The notes: a model not told the origin generated them from the sequence alone. Numbered from the stretch's first letter, positions 1 to 9,995 are shown. The stretch is DNA of 64,000 bases from Nelumbo lutea (GCA_022828595.1 JAKGHH010000003.1:9424934-9488933); one strand, 5' to 3'. Program-made: numbers and translations.

Positions 1-2
1 TC

Positions 3-197
3 CATGTCTCCTATTTTCGCATAAAAAATTATCAATTTGGTGCTCAAATACAGGTCCGAGCTGAACCCATTTCTTTAGAAGATGGTCGTGAAGAAATCGA
101 CCTTCTTTCTCAGCCTTTGAATCAATACAGAGCTGCAAAATTGACGAGTACGAAGTGGAATTTAAGGGAATGTGTTTTGACTGGAGGAACTGCATAG
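3..197 (+). CDS. Possible terminal coding exon at left edge
   Basis: The frame is open from the window edge to a TAG at 195-197, 64 codons with no ATG in the visible part. The peptide is mixed-charge and not low-complexity, ending in LRECVLTGGTA. That composition is unusual for the AT-rich DNA that follows, so it may be the last exon of a gene lying to the left. I do not recognise the family. It could equally be a chance open frame. Confidence 0.25.
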   Translation, partial: HVSYFRIKNYQFGAQIQVRAEPISLEDGREEIDLLSQPLNQYRAAKLTSTKWNLRECVLTGGTA

Positions 198-1139
198 CTT
201 CTTTTAGCCCTCCAAGCCTGAGTAGAGATGACTGGTTTTCTGCTAGGTGGTTGATCGCTCTCTTCCATATTCTGTTCATGTCTACATAGGAGCGGTTGGG
301 GACGTGTGTTTCAGACTCGCCTCATCTTACGATGAGGGTGCCTCCACTTCATCCTGGTTCATAAGAAAGGCTTCAGCCTGGTTCATCAAAAAACGGGCCT
401 TGTTTTGGCATAACGTAAGAAATAAGGACATTTTTGTCTTTTGAATACTCCTAAATTATCTGACAAAAAGACTTTTTACCCGTAACTATTAATCAAATTT
501 TCAAAGTATGCCGCTGTTCATCGAATTTTCCATTCTTAACAATAATGCCTGTAAGTAATCATTTCAACTATCGGATAACATTTCATCAAACTTTCAGCCA
601 AAAGTATCATCAGAAACGCCGTAAACACTAAGCGTATTGGAAACATAGGCATTAAAACGAACTAAAACACAATAAATACTTCAATAAATGTTTTGAAATT
701 TTCAATAGATTTATAGATATGGTAGATCACTCATACATATATGATATGATTATCTTCATGAAAAAATTACACCAAAATATAAATTTTTATTTTTTTGTTA
801 TTTTTTATTTTTCTCTAAACTTTCTTAAAAAATTAAATACATCTATTTAAAGCACAAAAAAATATAGGATTTTCAACATATATATTAGCATTTCCAAGCA
901 TTAAAAAAACCCAAAATATTGTAAAGTACTATCAAATAAATTTAGAAAAGTATTTATTTTTGCAATTTTTGTAAAAGGTTGGAAAAAACCTCAAAAATCT
1001 TGAGTTTTGGAGGTTGTTTTTAGAGTTTTTTAAGATTCTACAATCAAAAAAATGCATAGGGATGATGTGGTGAGTTTGGGAGAGAAAAAAGCTTTTGGAG
1101 AGAGTTAAAACCTTTTTTTCTCAAAAAAAAAAAAATTTA
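198..1139. other. AT-rich DNA, no gene seen
   Basis: After the first 450 bases the stretch is strongly AT-rich with short A and T runs. The open frames are short and have no recognisable protein features. If the left-edge exon is real, the first part would be its 3' UTR. Confidence 0.5.
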
Positions 1140-1345
1140 TTTTTTGCATGTAGATCTGTATTGGCCGATACACGCCGTTATGGTTATGATAAGGTCCCAA
1201 TACACCTCCCGATACAAGTCCAATATACTCTGATACGATCACGATACTAAAAAAATAGATATAAATGATTTTGTAGCATTTTCCATGCCAACCCCTTAAA
1301 GATACAAATCTATCAGCCATGGTGAAACTTTGAACCTTGTTTCAT
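1140..1345. repeat. Diverged GATACG-type MITE-like repeat
   Basis: The stretch contains several GATAC/GTATC words (TTGGCCGATACACG, CTCCCGATACAAG, TGATACGATCACGATAC) and ends in TTTGAACCTTG. The same ending closes the element at 54661-54887, and a similar GTATCG-rich stretch occurs at 27428. No clean terminal inverted repeat or target duplication was found here, so the limits are approximate. Confidence 0.35.
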
Positions 1346-1609
1346 CAAACAAATGGCAAACTCGACATGAAAATTTTGCAATGGGAATAAGAATGTTTTT
1401 TTCTAGGGTGGGAGCATCATTTAATAAGAACCAGAGTTACCTTGATCAGCTGGGCTTTGGTGGCTTCTAGACCAGTCCCAACTACTCTATTGCAATTATG
1501 CAAGGGTCGAAGGAGCAACTGTGAGCTCAGTAGCTCACACTGGACTCTTTTACGGGCCCTGTTTCGTGGTTGCTGAACAGAAGACGAATTCGATCACTTG
1601 TTTTCTTGA
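1346..1609. other. Unassigned spacer
   Basis: I see no protein-like frame, repeat or RNA gene in this stretch. Confidence 0.4.
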
Positions 1610-2490
1610 CAACCAGGAGCGTTCTTTATGTTTCAGTACCTAAAAGAGGACGATGGGTCTCTCGTGATGGCGATGGGTTGGGATTGTTTCTGTTGTCCAT
1701 CCCGAGGTCTCGTCTTCTGGGTCCGTCTATCTTATTGAGACAATAAGACCAGAGTACAGAAACGCTGACACGCTCATCTCCTCCAACCCAAATAATATTT
1801 TCCTTGGATATAGGCCACTTATGGAAAGAGACTCGTTGAGAATGTGAGGCCCATGATGCTAGAAATTCAGGCTAGGATCTCCGAAGTTGGGAGACGATGT
1901 GGAATTCCAACCAGCGGACCTGTCAGTAAATGAATTTATAACAGAGAGACCCATCGTTCAACAGCCCAAGCAAGTAATACCAAGGAAACTAGAAAAAGGA
2001 AATAGAGACCTTTCACCCATTAGATGCTTGAAGTATTCTATGATTCCTTTGAGTCTTTGACAATACAAATCCATGATCCCATTTCTCACTGCCAACCTCA
2101 GTCTGTATACAAGTTCACTCTCTCCAGAGTAAAAAGAGAACGTTTGAAGTGAATAGCGCTCTGGGAGGAGCAGATCCGGACTCGATTTGTCATTGCTAAT
2201 ATGTGATGGGACTTGAAAGAAGTTGAACAGAGGAAAAAGTTCAGTTTTCAGTTCTGCCCGAGGATGGCTAATGGTGCAGCTCATACTGCTGTTAAGTTGG
2301 GTTTCTCTTCAAGTCCAGTTTTGCTGTCCCTCTTTGTCTTTCAGATGCTCTAAAGTTGGATTTATATTTTCTGTTCTTAGTTTAGTTTTAGCTTTTAGTA
2401 GCTCTGTTGTTAGTTTGTTGTCTTCTGTTTGGCTTGCTTCTTCTTGTTCTCTGCTTGATTTTAATCAATATTTTTTACCAAAAAAGAGGA
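1610..2490 (+). mobile_element. Decayed LINE 3' end (RNase H tail)
   Basis: Around 2235-2300 the plus strand encodes CPRMANGAAHTAVKLG, which resembles the end of the RNase H domain of plant L1-type LINEs (R-x-AN-x-x-AH-x-L/V-A/K). It is followed by a T-rich 3' UTR-like stretch and an A-rich end near 2478-2500. Upstream frames are broken by many stops. The array at 2531 starts just beyond it. Confidence 0.35.
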
Positions 2491-2811
2491 ATAAAAAAAC
2501 ACTCATAAGTGCTCTTTTTCAAATACTTACTGATGAGGGCAGATTTGGCCCTCCAGTGAAATTGTGACACATGGCACCTCGTGACAATTAAGAAAACACC
2601 CAGCCAACAAACTTACGAAGTTGGTGACCCACCCGGGCACCAGTCTGGCCGGCCTGGCGCGACCTGCGCACGGCCTGACACGCACCTGCGCGACCTGCGC
2701 GCGACACACGCAACCTGCGCGGCGCGCGTGCGCGGCCTGTGCGACCAGGCCGACCTGGACCAGCCTAGCGCATGATCCGGCCAAGCCACCCATAAGGCGT
2801 CCACCGACAAA

Positions 2812-2960
2812 CCTGGCCTAGACACTGACCCGCCAACTAACACAAGCGCCAGCTTGACGACCTGGTCTAAACACTGACCCGCCGACTGACACAGGCGCCG
2901 ACCTGACGACCTGGCCTAGACACTAACCTGCCGACTGACGCAGGCGCCCCCCTGACAACC
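2812..2960 (+). repeat. 49-bp tandem repeat in LTR U3
   Basis: The word CCTGGCCTAGACACTGACC recurs with variants at 2812, 2861 and 2910, a 49-bp period. Three to four units precede the TATA box. LTR copies B, C and D have the same block at about 5170-5320, 6405-6560 and 8407-8560. Position upstream of the TATA box would suit enhancer-type repeats, but that is inference. Confidence 0.75.
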
Positions 2961-3104
2961 CGGCCCAGGCGCCGACCTAGCCGCCTGACACAAGCGCCAG
3001 CTTGACGACCTCGAGGAGTTCACCACCGTACCCCGGTTATGACAGGATGCGATGAGTCTTACCGTTTTGAGGCTTTTCACCCACCTAACCCGCGAGGACT
3101 CCGG

Positions 3105-3113
3105 TATATAAAG
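3105..3113 (+). promoter_or_regulatory. TATA box of LTR A
   Basis: TATATAAAG lies in the context CCGGTATATAAAGACCTCACC and is followed about 60 bp later by a CT-rich stretch with repeated CTCTCTAA. Equivalent boxes occur in LTR B (5464), C (6701) and D (8702), all in the same context. Transcription would start just downstream, so the minisatellite would be part of the transcript leader. Confidence 0.7.
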
Positions 3114-3273
3114 ACCTCACCCCCCAAAGGGGGGAGGGGGGATGAAAAAAGGGAAGTAACCCTGCTCTCTAACTCTCTCATATTATCTTCAAAGCTCTCT
3201 ACAATAAGAGTGCTAACTTAAGCGTCGGAGAGCCCCCACCGAGAAAATACCCCCGGGACCTCTGATTCAGTTC

Positions 3274-3470
3274 TCGCAGGTCCTTCAGCTCCCGTCGCCT
3301 ATGAAGAGGAGGAAAAGATGGAGTTCTCGGAGGTCGCTCAGCTCTCGCCACCTACAAAGAGGAGGAAAAGATGGAGTTCCCGCATGTCCCTCAACTCCTG
3401 CCACCTACAAAGAGGAGGAAAAGATGAAGTTCCCGCAGGTCCCTCAGCTCCCGCTGCCTACAAAGGAAAG
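3274..3470 (+). repeat. 53-bp tandem repeat in LTR leader
   Basis: Units of 53 bp begin GTTCTCGCAGGTCC and end with an AAGAGGAGGAAAAGATG-type stretch; nearly four lie in tandem here. LTR C (about 6860-7050) and D (about 8860-9060) have matching arrays. LTR B keeps little more than one unit before its deletion junction. Confidence 0.75.
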
Positions 3471-3550
3471 AAGACCACCTCATGCTGAGGGCAGTCGGAT
3501 TGCGCCGCACCAGGGAGCTCCAGCATTCTCTGAGTCACCGGCCGCCTAGT

Positions 3551-4246
3551 AGGCAGTTCGCTACCAGGCAGTTCGCCACCAAGCAGTTCGCCACCAAGTA
3601 GTTCACCACCACGCAATTCACCACCAGGCAATTCGCCAGCAGGCAGTTCACCACCGAGCAGCTCGCCACCGGGCAGTTCGCCACCAGGCAGTTCGTCACC
3701 AAGCAGTTCGCCACCAAGCAGTTCGCCACCAGGCAATTCGCGATCGGGCAATTTGCCACCAAGCAGTTTGCCACCAGGCAGTTCGCCACCAGGCAATTCG
3801 CCACCAGGCAGTTCGCCACCAGGCAATTCGCCACTAGGCAGTTCGCCATCAGGCAGTTCGCCACCAAGCAGTTCACCACTAGGCAGTTCGCCACCAGGCA
3901 ATTCGCCACCAGTCAATTTGGCACCAAGTAGCTCGCCACAGATCAGCTCACCATCGGGCAGTTCGCCACCAAGCAGTTCGCCACCAGACAGTTCACCACC
4001 AGACAGTTCACCACCAGGCAGTTCGCCACCAAGCAGTTCGCCACCAAGCAGTTCGCCACCAGGCAGTTTGCCACCAGGGAGCTCGCCACCAGGCAATTCG
4101 CCACCAGGGAGCTCACCACCAGGCAGTTCGCCACCAGGCAGTTCGCCACCAGACAGTTCGCCACCGGGCAGTTCGCCCCCAGGCATTTCTCCACCGAGGC
4201 ATTTCTCCACCGAGCAGTTCGCCAGTAGGCAGTTCACCACCAAGTA
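3551..4246 (+). repeat. 15-bp minisatellite in LTR A (about 46 units)
   Basis: The consensus unit is GCAGTTCGCCACCAG. The period is exactly 15 bp with hardly any indel across the block. Variants are mostly point changes (GTTCG/ATTCG, CCAG/CCAA/CCGA). Because 15 is a multiple of three, several frames stay open and give artificial proteins with GGELP, VANCL or PPGSS units. The block sits between the TATA box and the primer-binding site. Confidence 0.95.
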
Positions 4247-4481
4247 GCTCATCACTAAGGCACGCCACCACCGGGTCAAATAACGAGGTACTTAGCCAAA
4301 AAATTTTACATCACAAAACATTGGTACGTGGCCGAAAACGGTTACATCAATTGGCGCCGTCTGTGGGAATACGCTACAAAAAGCTAAGTTCTCATCCTAC
4401 AAAAGCTAAGTTCTCATCTTGCCAAAACTAAGTCCCCACTTTTTAGAAATTGAAACTATCGCTTTATAGTTTACATTTTTT

Positions 4482-4595
4482 ATGAACTCAGAGAGTATGC
4501 AGGGAGCTAACGGACTAAGTAGCTCTACCAACCTTACTTTCAATTCAAATAATGCTACATCAGTCCTCTCCGCAAGGTCCCCCCTACAAAGATGA
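4482..4595 (+). CDS. Short gag-start-like ORF, frameshifted copy
   Basis: A 37-codon frame begins MNSESMQGANGL about 130 bp after the primer-binding site, where gag would begin in a Tat-type element. Relative to the copy at 7707 it has one extra C in the run of C at 4579-4584, which changes the frame and ends it at TGA 4593. It has no known domain. Conservation in two copies may reflect shared ancestry only. Confidence 0.35.
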   Translation: MNSESMQGANGLSSSTNLTFNSNNATSVLSARSPLQR

Positions 4596-4907
4596 GCTCT
4601 TCGTGGCTTCCGCGGGAGTTGGCGGCCAACTGACTACATAGGCGCCCTTACTGGTCGAGCCTTCCAAGGCTCCCGTGTGAGTTGGCAACCTAAATTTAGT
4701 AGTGTTGCCCCCAAAAGTTGACCCACTTGTAGCTTCTTGTAGGAGTAGGTGACCGGCATTACGAAGCTGATGCAGGCCAAGCCTACGGGTCACATTACTA
4801 CTTAAGACCCGATCGCCTCTCCACACTAGTAATTGGATAAGCACTTACTAGCTCATCGACTTACGGGCCAAAAGAAATCTACTCCCTTCGCTGAGTTACT
4901 ATCAGCT

Positions 4908-4921
4908 CGGGAGTGGGGGGC
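4908..4921 (+). promoter_or_regulatory. Polypurine tract before LTR B
   Basis: CTCGGGAGTGGGGGGCTAT directly precedes the TGATG start of LTR B. The same tract precedes LTR C at 6078-6090. A close variant (GAGGAGTGGGGGGCAAT) precedes the 3' LTR of the Tat-type element at 45150. This is the expected priming site for plus-strand DNA synthesis. Confidence 0.75.
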
Positions 4922-4924
4922 TAT

Positions 4925-5690
4925 TGATGAGGGCAGATTTGGCCCTCCAGTGAAATTGTGACACGTGGAACCTCGTGACAACTAGGAAAACACTTAGCCA
5001 ACAAACTTACGAAGTTGGTGACCCACCCGGGCACCAGTCTGGCAGGCCTGGCGTGACCTGCGCGCGGCCTGTGCGAGCTGCATGCGGCGTGCGGCTTGCG
5101 CGACCTGGCCGACCTGGAGCAGCCTAGCGCATGATCCGGCCAAGCCACCCATAAGGCGCCCACCGACAAACCTGGCCTAGACACTAACCCGCCGACTGAC
5201 ACAAGCGCCAGCTTGACGACCTGGTCTAGACACTGACCCGCCGACTGACACAGGCGCCGACCTGACGACCTTGCCTAGACACTGACCTGCCGACTGACAC
5301 AGGGGCCCCCCTGACAACCCGGCCCACGCGCCGACCTGGCTGCCTGACACAAGCGCCAGCCTGACGACCTCGAAGAGTTCACCACCGTACCCCGGTTCTA
5401 ACAGGATGCGACAAGTCTTACCGTTTGGAGGCTTTTCACCCACCTAACCCGCGAGGACTCCGGTATATAAAGACCTCACCCCCCAAAGGGGGCGGATGAA
5501 AAAAGGGAACTAACGCTGTTCTCTAGCTCTCTCATATTATCTTCAAAGCTCTCTACAATAAGAGTGCTAACTTAAGCATCGGAGAGCCCCCATTGGGAAA
5601 ATACCTCCGGGACCTCTGATTCAGTTCTCGCAGGTCCATCAGCTCCCGCCGCCTATGAAGAGGAGGAAAAGATGGAGTTCTCGGAGGTCC
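4925..5690 (+). mobile_element. LTR B, 3'-truncated
   Basis: The copy matches LTR A from TGATGAGGGCAG through the 49-bp repeats, the TATA box (5464) and the start of the 53-bp repeats. It then jumps within one 53-bp unit to internal-region sequence (CTACAAAGATGAGCTC). The minisatellite, the LTR end and the primer-binding site are missing. GGTCC and CCTACAAAGA occur on both parental sides of the junction, so a microhomology-mediated deletion is likely. Confidence 0.8.
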
Positions 5691-6093
5691 ATCCTACAAA
5701 GATGAGCTCTTCGTGGCTTCCGCGGGAGTTGGCGGCCAACTGACTACATAGGCGCCCTTACTAGTCGAGCCTTCCAAAGCTCCCGTGTGAGCTGGCAACC
5801 TAAAGTTAGTAGGGCTGCTCCCGAAGGTTGAGCTCCCTAATAGCTTCTTGTAGGAGTAGGTGACCGGCATTACGAAGCTGATGCAGGCCAAGACTACGGG
5901 CCACATTACTACTTAAGACCCGGTCGCCTCTCCGGCATGGGCAAAAGTCAAAGAAGAGTAGGCTACGAGTCGCTCCAAAAGCCTACGGGCCACACTAGTA
6001 ATTGGATAAGCACTTACTAACTCATTGACTTACGGGCCACAAGAAATCTACTCCCTTCGCTGAGTTACTATCAGCTCGGGAGTGGGGGGCTAT
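5691..6093 (+). mobile_element. Internal region 2, 5'-truncated
   Basis: It resumes at the point corresponding to about 4584 in internal region 1 and runs to the polypurine tract at 6078-6090. Compared with region 1 it has an extra segment at 5932-5992 (GGCATGGGCAAAAGTCAAAG onward). It has no primer-binding site and no gag-like start. Confidence 0.8.
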
Positions 6094-7575
6094 TGATGAG
6101 GGCAGATTTGGCCATCTAGTGAAATTATGACACATGGCACCTCGTGACAACTAGGAAAACACTCAGCCAACAAACTTACGAAGTTGGTGACCCACCCGGA
6201 CACCAGTCTGGCCGGCCAGGCGCGACCTGCGTGCAGCACACGCGACCTACGCGGCGCACGCGGGTGGCCTGCGCGAACTGCGCGTGGCATGCGGGACCTG
6301 CACGGCCTGCGCGAGCTGCATGCGGCGTGCGGCCTGCGTGACCTGGCCGTTCTGGACCAGCCTAGCGCATGATCCGACCAAGCCACCCTTAAGGCGCCCA
6401 TCGACAAACCTGGCCGAGACATTGACCCGCCGCTAACACAGGCGGCAACTTGACGACCTGGTCTAGACACTGACCCGCCGGCTGACATAGGCGCCGAATA
6501 GACGACCTGACCTAGACACTGACATGCCGACTGACGCAGGCGCCGCCCTGACAACCCGGCCCAGGTGCCGACCTGGCCGCCTGACACAAGCGCTAGCCTG
6601 ACGACCTCAAGGAGTTCACCATCGTACCCCAGTTCTGACAGGATTCGACAAGTCTTACCGTTTGGAGGCTTTCCACCCACCTAACCCGCGAGGACTCCGG
6701 TATATAAAGACCTCACCCCCCCAAGGGGGGGGATGAAAAAAGGGAAGTAACCCTGCTCTCTAACTCTCTCATATTATCTTCAAAGCTCTCTACAATAAGA
6801 GTGCTGACTTAAGTGTCAGAGAGCCTCCACCGGGAAAATACCCCCGGGACCTCTGATTCAGTTCTCGCAGGTCCTTCCGCTCCCACCGCCTACAAAGAGG
6901 AGGAAAAGATGGAGTTCTCGGAGGTCCGTCAGTTCTCGCCACCTACAAAGAGGAGGAAAAGATGAAGTTCTCGCAGGTCCCTCAGCTCCCGCCACCTACA
7001 AAGAGGAGGAAAGAGATGAAGTACTCGCAGGTCCCTCAGCTCTGCCTACAAAGGAAAGAAGACCACCTCATGCTGAGGGCAGTCGGATTGCGTCGCACCA
7101 GGGATCTCCAGCATTCTCTAAGTCACCGGCCGCCTAGTAGGCAATTCGCTACCAGGCAGTTTGCCACCAAGCAATTCGCCACCAAGCAGTTCACCACCAG
7201 GCTGTTCGCCACCAGGCAATTCGCCACCAGGCAGTTCACCACCGAGCAGCTCGCCACCGGGCAGTTCGCCACCAGGCAGTTTGCCACCAAGCAGTTCACC
7301 ACCAGGCAGTTCGCCACCAGGCAGTTCGCCACCAGGCAGTTTGCCACCAAGCAATTCGCTACCAGGCAGTTCGCCACCATATAGTTCACCACCGGGCAGT
7401 TCGCCACCAGGCAGTTCGCCCCAGGCAGTTCTCCACCGAACAGTTCGCCAGTAGGCAGTTCACTACCAAGTAGCTCATCACTAAGGCAAGCCACCACCGG
7501 GTCAAATAATGAGGTACTTAGCCAAAAAATTTTACATCACAAAACATTGGTATGTGGCCGAAAACGGTTACATCA
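6094..7575 (+). mobile_element. LTR C of the array (1482 bp), full structure
   Basis: It runs from TGATGAGGGCAG, right after a polypurine tract, to GGTTACATCA, right before a primer-binding block (TGGCGTCGTCTGTGGG, one mismatch to copy A). It has every LTR part: CpG-rich block, 49-bp repeats, TATA box at 6701, 53-bp repeats and minisatellite. It is shorter than LTR A mainly because its minisatellite has about 22 rather than 46 units. Confidence 0.85.
7140..7474 (+). repeat. 15-bp minisatellite in LTR C (about 22 units)
   Basis: This is the same GCAGTTCGCCACCAG unit and the same flanks as in LTR A (CACCGGCCGCCTAGTAGGCA before; TAGCTCATCACTAAGGCA after), with about half the units. Contraction or expansion therefore happened inside otherwise collinear LTRs. 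Confidence 0.95.
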
Positions 7576-8194
7576 AATGGCGTCGTCTGTGGGAACAGGC
7601 TACAAAAAGCTAAGTTCTCATCCTACAAAAGCTAAGTTCTCATTTGCCAAAACTAAGTCCTCACATTTTAGAAATTGAAACTATCGCTTTATAGTTTACA
7701 TTTTTTATGAACTCAGAGAGTATGCAGGGAGCAAACGGACTAAGTAGCTCTACCAACCTTACTTTCAATTCAGATAATGCCACATCAGTCCTCTCCGCAA
7801 GGTCCCCCTACAAAGATGAGCTCTTCGTGGATTCCGTGCGAGTTGGCGGCCAACTGACTACATAGGCGCCCTTACTGGTCAAGCCTTCCAAGGCTCCCAT
7901 GTGAGCTGGCAACCTAAAGTTAGTAGTGCTGCCCCCGAAGGTCGAGCCCCTAGTAGCTTCTTGTAGGAGTAGGTAAACGGCATTACGAAGCTGATGGAGG
8001 CCAAGACTACGGGCCACATTACTACTTAAGACCCGGTTGCCTCTCCGGCATGGGCAAAGTTAGAAAAGAGTAGACCACTGGTCACTCCCAAAGCCTACGG
8101 GCCACATTACTACTAAAGACCCGGTCACCTCTCCGGCATGGGCAAAAGTCAAAGAAGAGTAGACTACGAGTCGCTCCAAAAGCCTACGGGCAAC
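7576..8194 (+). mobile_element. Internal region 3, 3'-truncated
   Basis: It starts with the primer-binding block after LTR C and is collinear with regions 1 and 2, but breaks off at ACTAG (8195-8199). From there the sequence continues inside an LTR instead of reaching the polypurine tract. It contains a partial internal duplication: the CTACGGGCCACATTACTACT stretch occurs at about 8001 and 8094. Confidence 0.8.
7707..7865 (+). CDS. Short gag-start-like ORF, longer copy (52 aa)
   Basis: It begins MNSESMQGANGL like the copy at 4482. It lacks the extra C, so it reads on through SPYKDELFVDSVRVGGQL to TAG at 7863. The position after the primer-binding site suggests the start of a lost gag gene. 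No domain can be recognised and there is no evidence of expression. Confidence 0.35.
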   Translation: MNSESMQGANGLSSSTNLTFNSDNATSVLSARSPYKDELFVDSVRVGGQLTT

Positions 8195-9995
8195 ACTAGG
8201 AAAACACCCAGCCAACAAACTTACGAAGTTGGTGACCCACCCGGGCACCAGTCTGGCCGGCCTGGCGCGACCAATGCGCGGCCTGACGCGAGCCTGCGCG
8301 ACCTGCGCACGGCCTGCGCGAGCTGCGTGCGGCCTGCGCGACCTAGCCGTCCTGGACCAGCCTAGCGCATGATCCGGCCAAACCACCCATAAGGCGCCCA
8401 CCGACAAACCTGGCCTAGATATTGACCCACCGACTGACACAGGTGCCAGCTTGACGACCTGGTCTAAACACTGACCCGCCGACTGACACAGGCGCCGACC
8501 AGACGACCTGGCCTAGACACTGACCTGCCGACTGACGCAGGCGCCGCCCTGACAACCCAGCCCAGGCGCCGATCTAGCCGCCTGACACAAGCGCCAGCCT
8601 GACGACCTCGAGGAGTTCACCACCGTACCCCAGTTCTAACAGGATGCGGTGAGTCTTACCATTTTGAGGCTTTTCACCCACCTAACCCGCGAGGACTCCA
8701 GTATATAAAGACCTCACCCCCAAAAGGGGGGGGGGGATGAAAAAAGGGAAGTAACCCTGCTCTCTAACTCTCTCATATTATCTTCAAAGCTCTCTACATT
8801 AAGAGTGCTAACTTAAGCGTCGGAGAGCCCCCACCGTGAAAATACCCCCGGGACCTCTGATTCAGTTCTCGCAGGTCCTTCAGCTCCTGCCGCCTACGAA
8901 GAGGAGGAAAATATGGAGTTCTCGGAGGTCCCTCAGCTCCCGCCACCTACAAAGAGGAGGAAAAGATGGAGTTCTCGCAGGTCCCTCAGCTCCCACCACC
9001 TACAAAGAGGAGGAAAAGATGAAGTTCTCGCAGGTCCCTCAGCTCCCGCTGCCTACAAAGGAAAGAAGACCACCTCATGCTGAGGGCAGTCGGATTGCGC
9101 CGCAGTAGGGAGCTCCAACATTCTCTAAGTCACCGACCGCCTAGTAGGCAGTTTGCTACCAGATAGTTCGTCACCGAGCAATTCACCACCAAGCAGTTCG
9201 CCACCAGGCAGTTCGCTATCGAGCAGTTCGCCACCAGGCAGTTCGCCCCCAGGCAGTTCACCACCAGGCAATTCGCCACCAGGCAATTCGCCACCAGGCA
9301 GTTCAACACCGAGCAGCTCGCCACCGGCCAGTTCACCACCAAGCACTTCGCCACAAGGCATTTCGTAACCAGGCAGTTCGCAACCGAGCAGTTCGCCACC
9401 AGGCAGTTCGCTAGGCAGTTCGCAACCGAGCAGCTCGCCACCGGACAGTTCGCCACCAGGCAGTTCACCACCAAGCACTTCGCCACCAGGCATTTCGTAA
9501 CCAAGCAGTTCGCAACCGAGCAGTTCGCCACCAGGCAGTTCGCCACCAATCAGTTCGCCACCAGGGAGCTCGCCACCAGACAGTTCACCACCGGGTAGTT
9601 CGCCGCCAGGCAGTTCGCCCCCAGGCAGTTCTCCACCGAGCAGTTCGCCTGTAGGCAGTTCGCCACCAGGCAATTCGACACCATGCAGTTCGCCACGAGG
9701 TAGTTCGCCACCATGCAATTCGCCACTAGGCAGTTCACCACCAGGCAGTTCGCCACCAGGCAGTTCACCACCAAGCAGCTCGCCATCGAGCAGCTCGCCA
9801 CTGGGCAGTTCGCCACCAAGCAGTTCGCCACCAGACAGTTCGCCACTAGGCAGTTCACCACCAGGCAGTTCGCCACCAATCAGTTCGCCACCAATCAGTT
9901 CGCCACCAAGCAGTTCGCCACCAGGCAATTCGCCACTAGGCAGTTCGCCACCAAGCAAACCACCTCATGCTGAGGGCAGTTCGCTACCGAGAAAA
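8195..9995 (+). mobile_element. LTR D, truncated at both ends
   Basis: The LTR sequence begins at ACTAGGAAAACACCCAGCC, missing its first ~55 bp, because internal region 3 is fused to it across ACTAG. It then runs through the TATA box (8702) and 53-bp repeats into the longest minisatellite. The normal end GGTTACATCA is absent. At 9958 the minisatellite is joined back to CCACCTCATGCTGAGGGCAG, a sequence that normally precedes it (compare 9069), and unrelated DNA follows from about 9996. Confidence 0.8.
9147..9957 (+). repeat. 15-bp minisatellite in LTR D (about 54 units)
   Basis: It has the same 15-bp unit as in LTRs A and C but more variants. A short deletion near 9410 breaks the register once. 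A higher-order pattern with GGCATTTCGTAACCA occurs at 9358 and again at 9487, which suggests that blocks of several units were duplicated together. Confidence 0.95.

Larger units (their letters stand above)
2531..4349 (+). mobile_element. LTR A of non-autonomous LTR retrotransposon (1819 bp)
   Basis: The LTR starts TGATGAGGGCAGATTTGG and ends GGTTACATCA, so its ends form a 5-bp inverted repeat TGATG/CATCA. In order it holds a CpG-rich block (about 2640-2770), 49-bp repeats, a TATA box at 3105, a CT-rich start region, 53-bp repeats and a 15-bp minisatellite. A primer-binding-site block (TGGCGCCGTCTGTGGG) follows directly. No polypurine tract precedes it, so this is the 5' end of the array. The open frames inside come from the repeats, not from genes. 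Confidence 0.85.
4350..4924 (+). mobile_element. Internal region 1 of the non-autonomous element (575 bp)
   Basis: It starts with the primer-binding block (TGGCGCCGTCTGTGGG from 4352) and ends with a polypurine tract (GGGAGTGGGGGGC) directly before the next LTR at 4925. It encodes no protease, reverse transcriptase, RNase H or integrase, only a short possible gag start. The LTR is three times longer than the internal region. Any mobility would have to depend on proteins from another element. Confidence 0.85.

Noticed and set aside
2527..2843. Open frames in GC-rich DNA (also at 4921-5443, 6090-6680 and 8060-8440)
   Set aside because: They lie in the CpG-rich U3 part of the LTRs, overlap each other on both strands, and have low-complexity Arg/Ala/Gly-rich composition without domains.
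3551..4246. CRISPR-like regular repeat
   Set aside because: There are no unique spacers; the 15-bp units are directly adjacent and the genome is a plant.
3458..4279. Long open frames of GGELP, VANCL or PPGSS repeats (also at 7118-7497 and 9125-9973)
   Set aside because: The 15-bp minisatellite keeps several frames open on both strands at once. Alternating frames and the position inside LTRs show these are not proteins.
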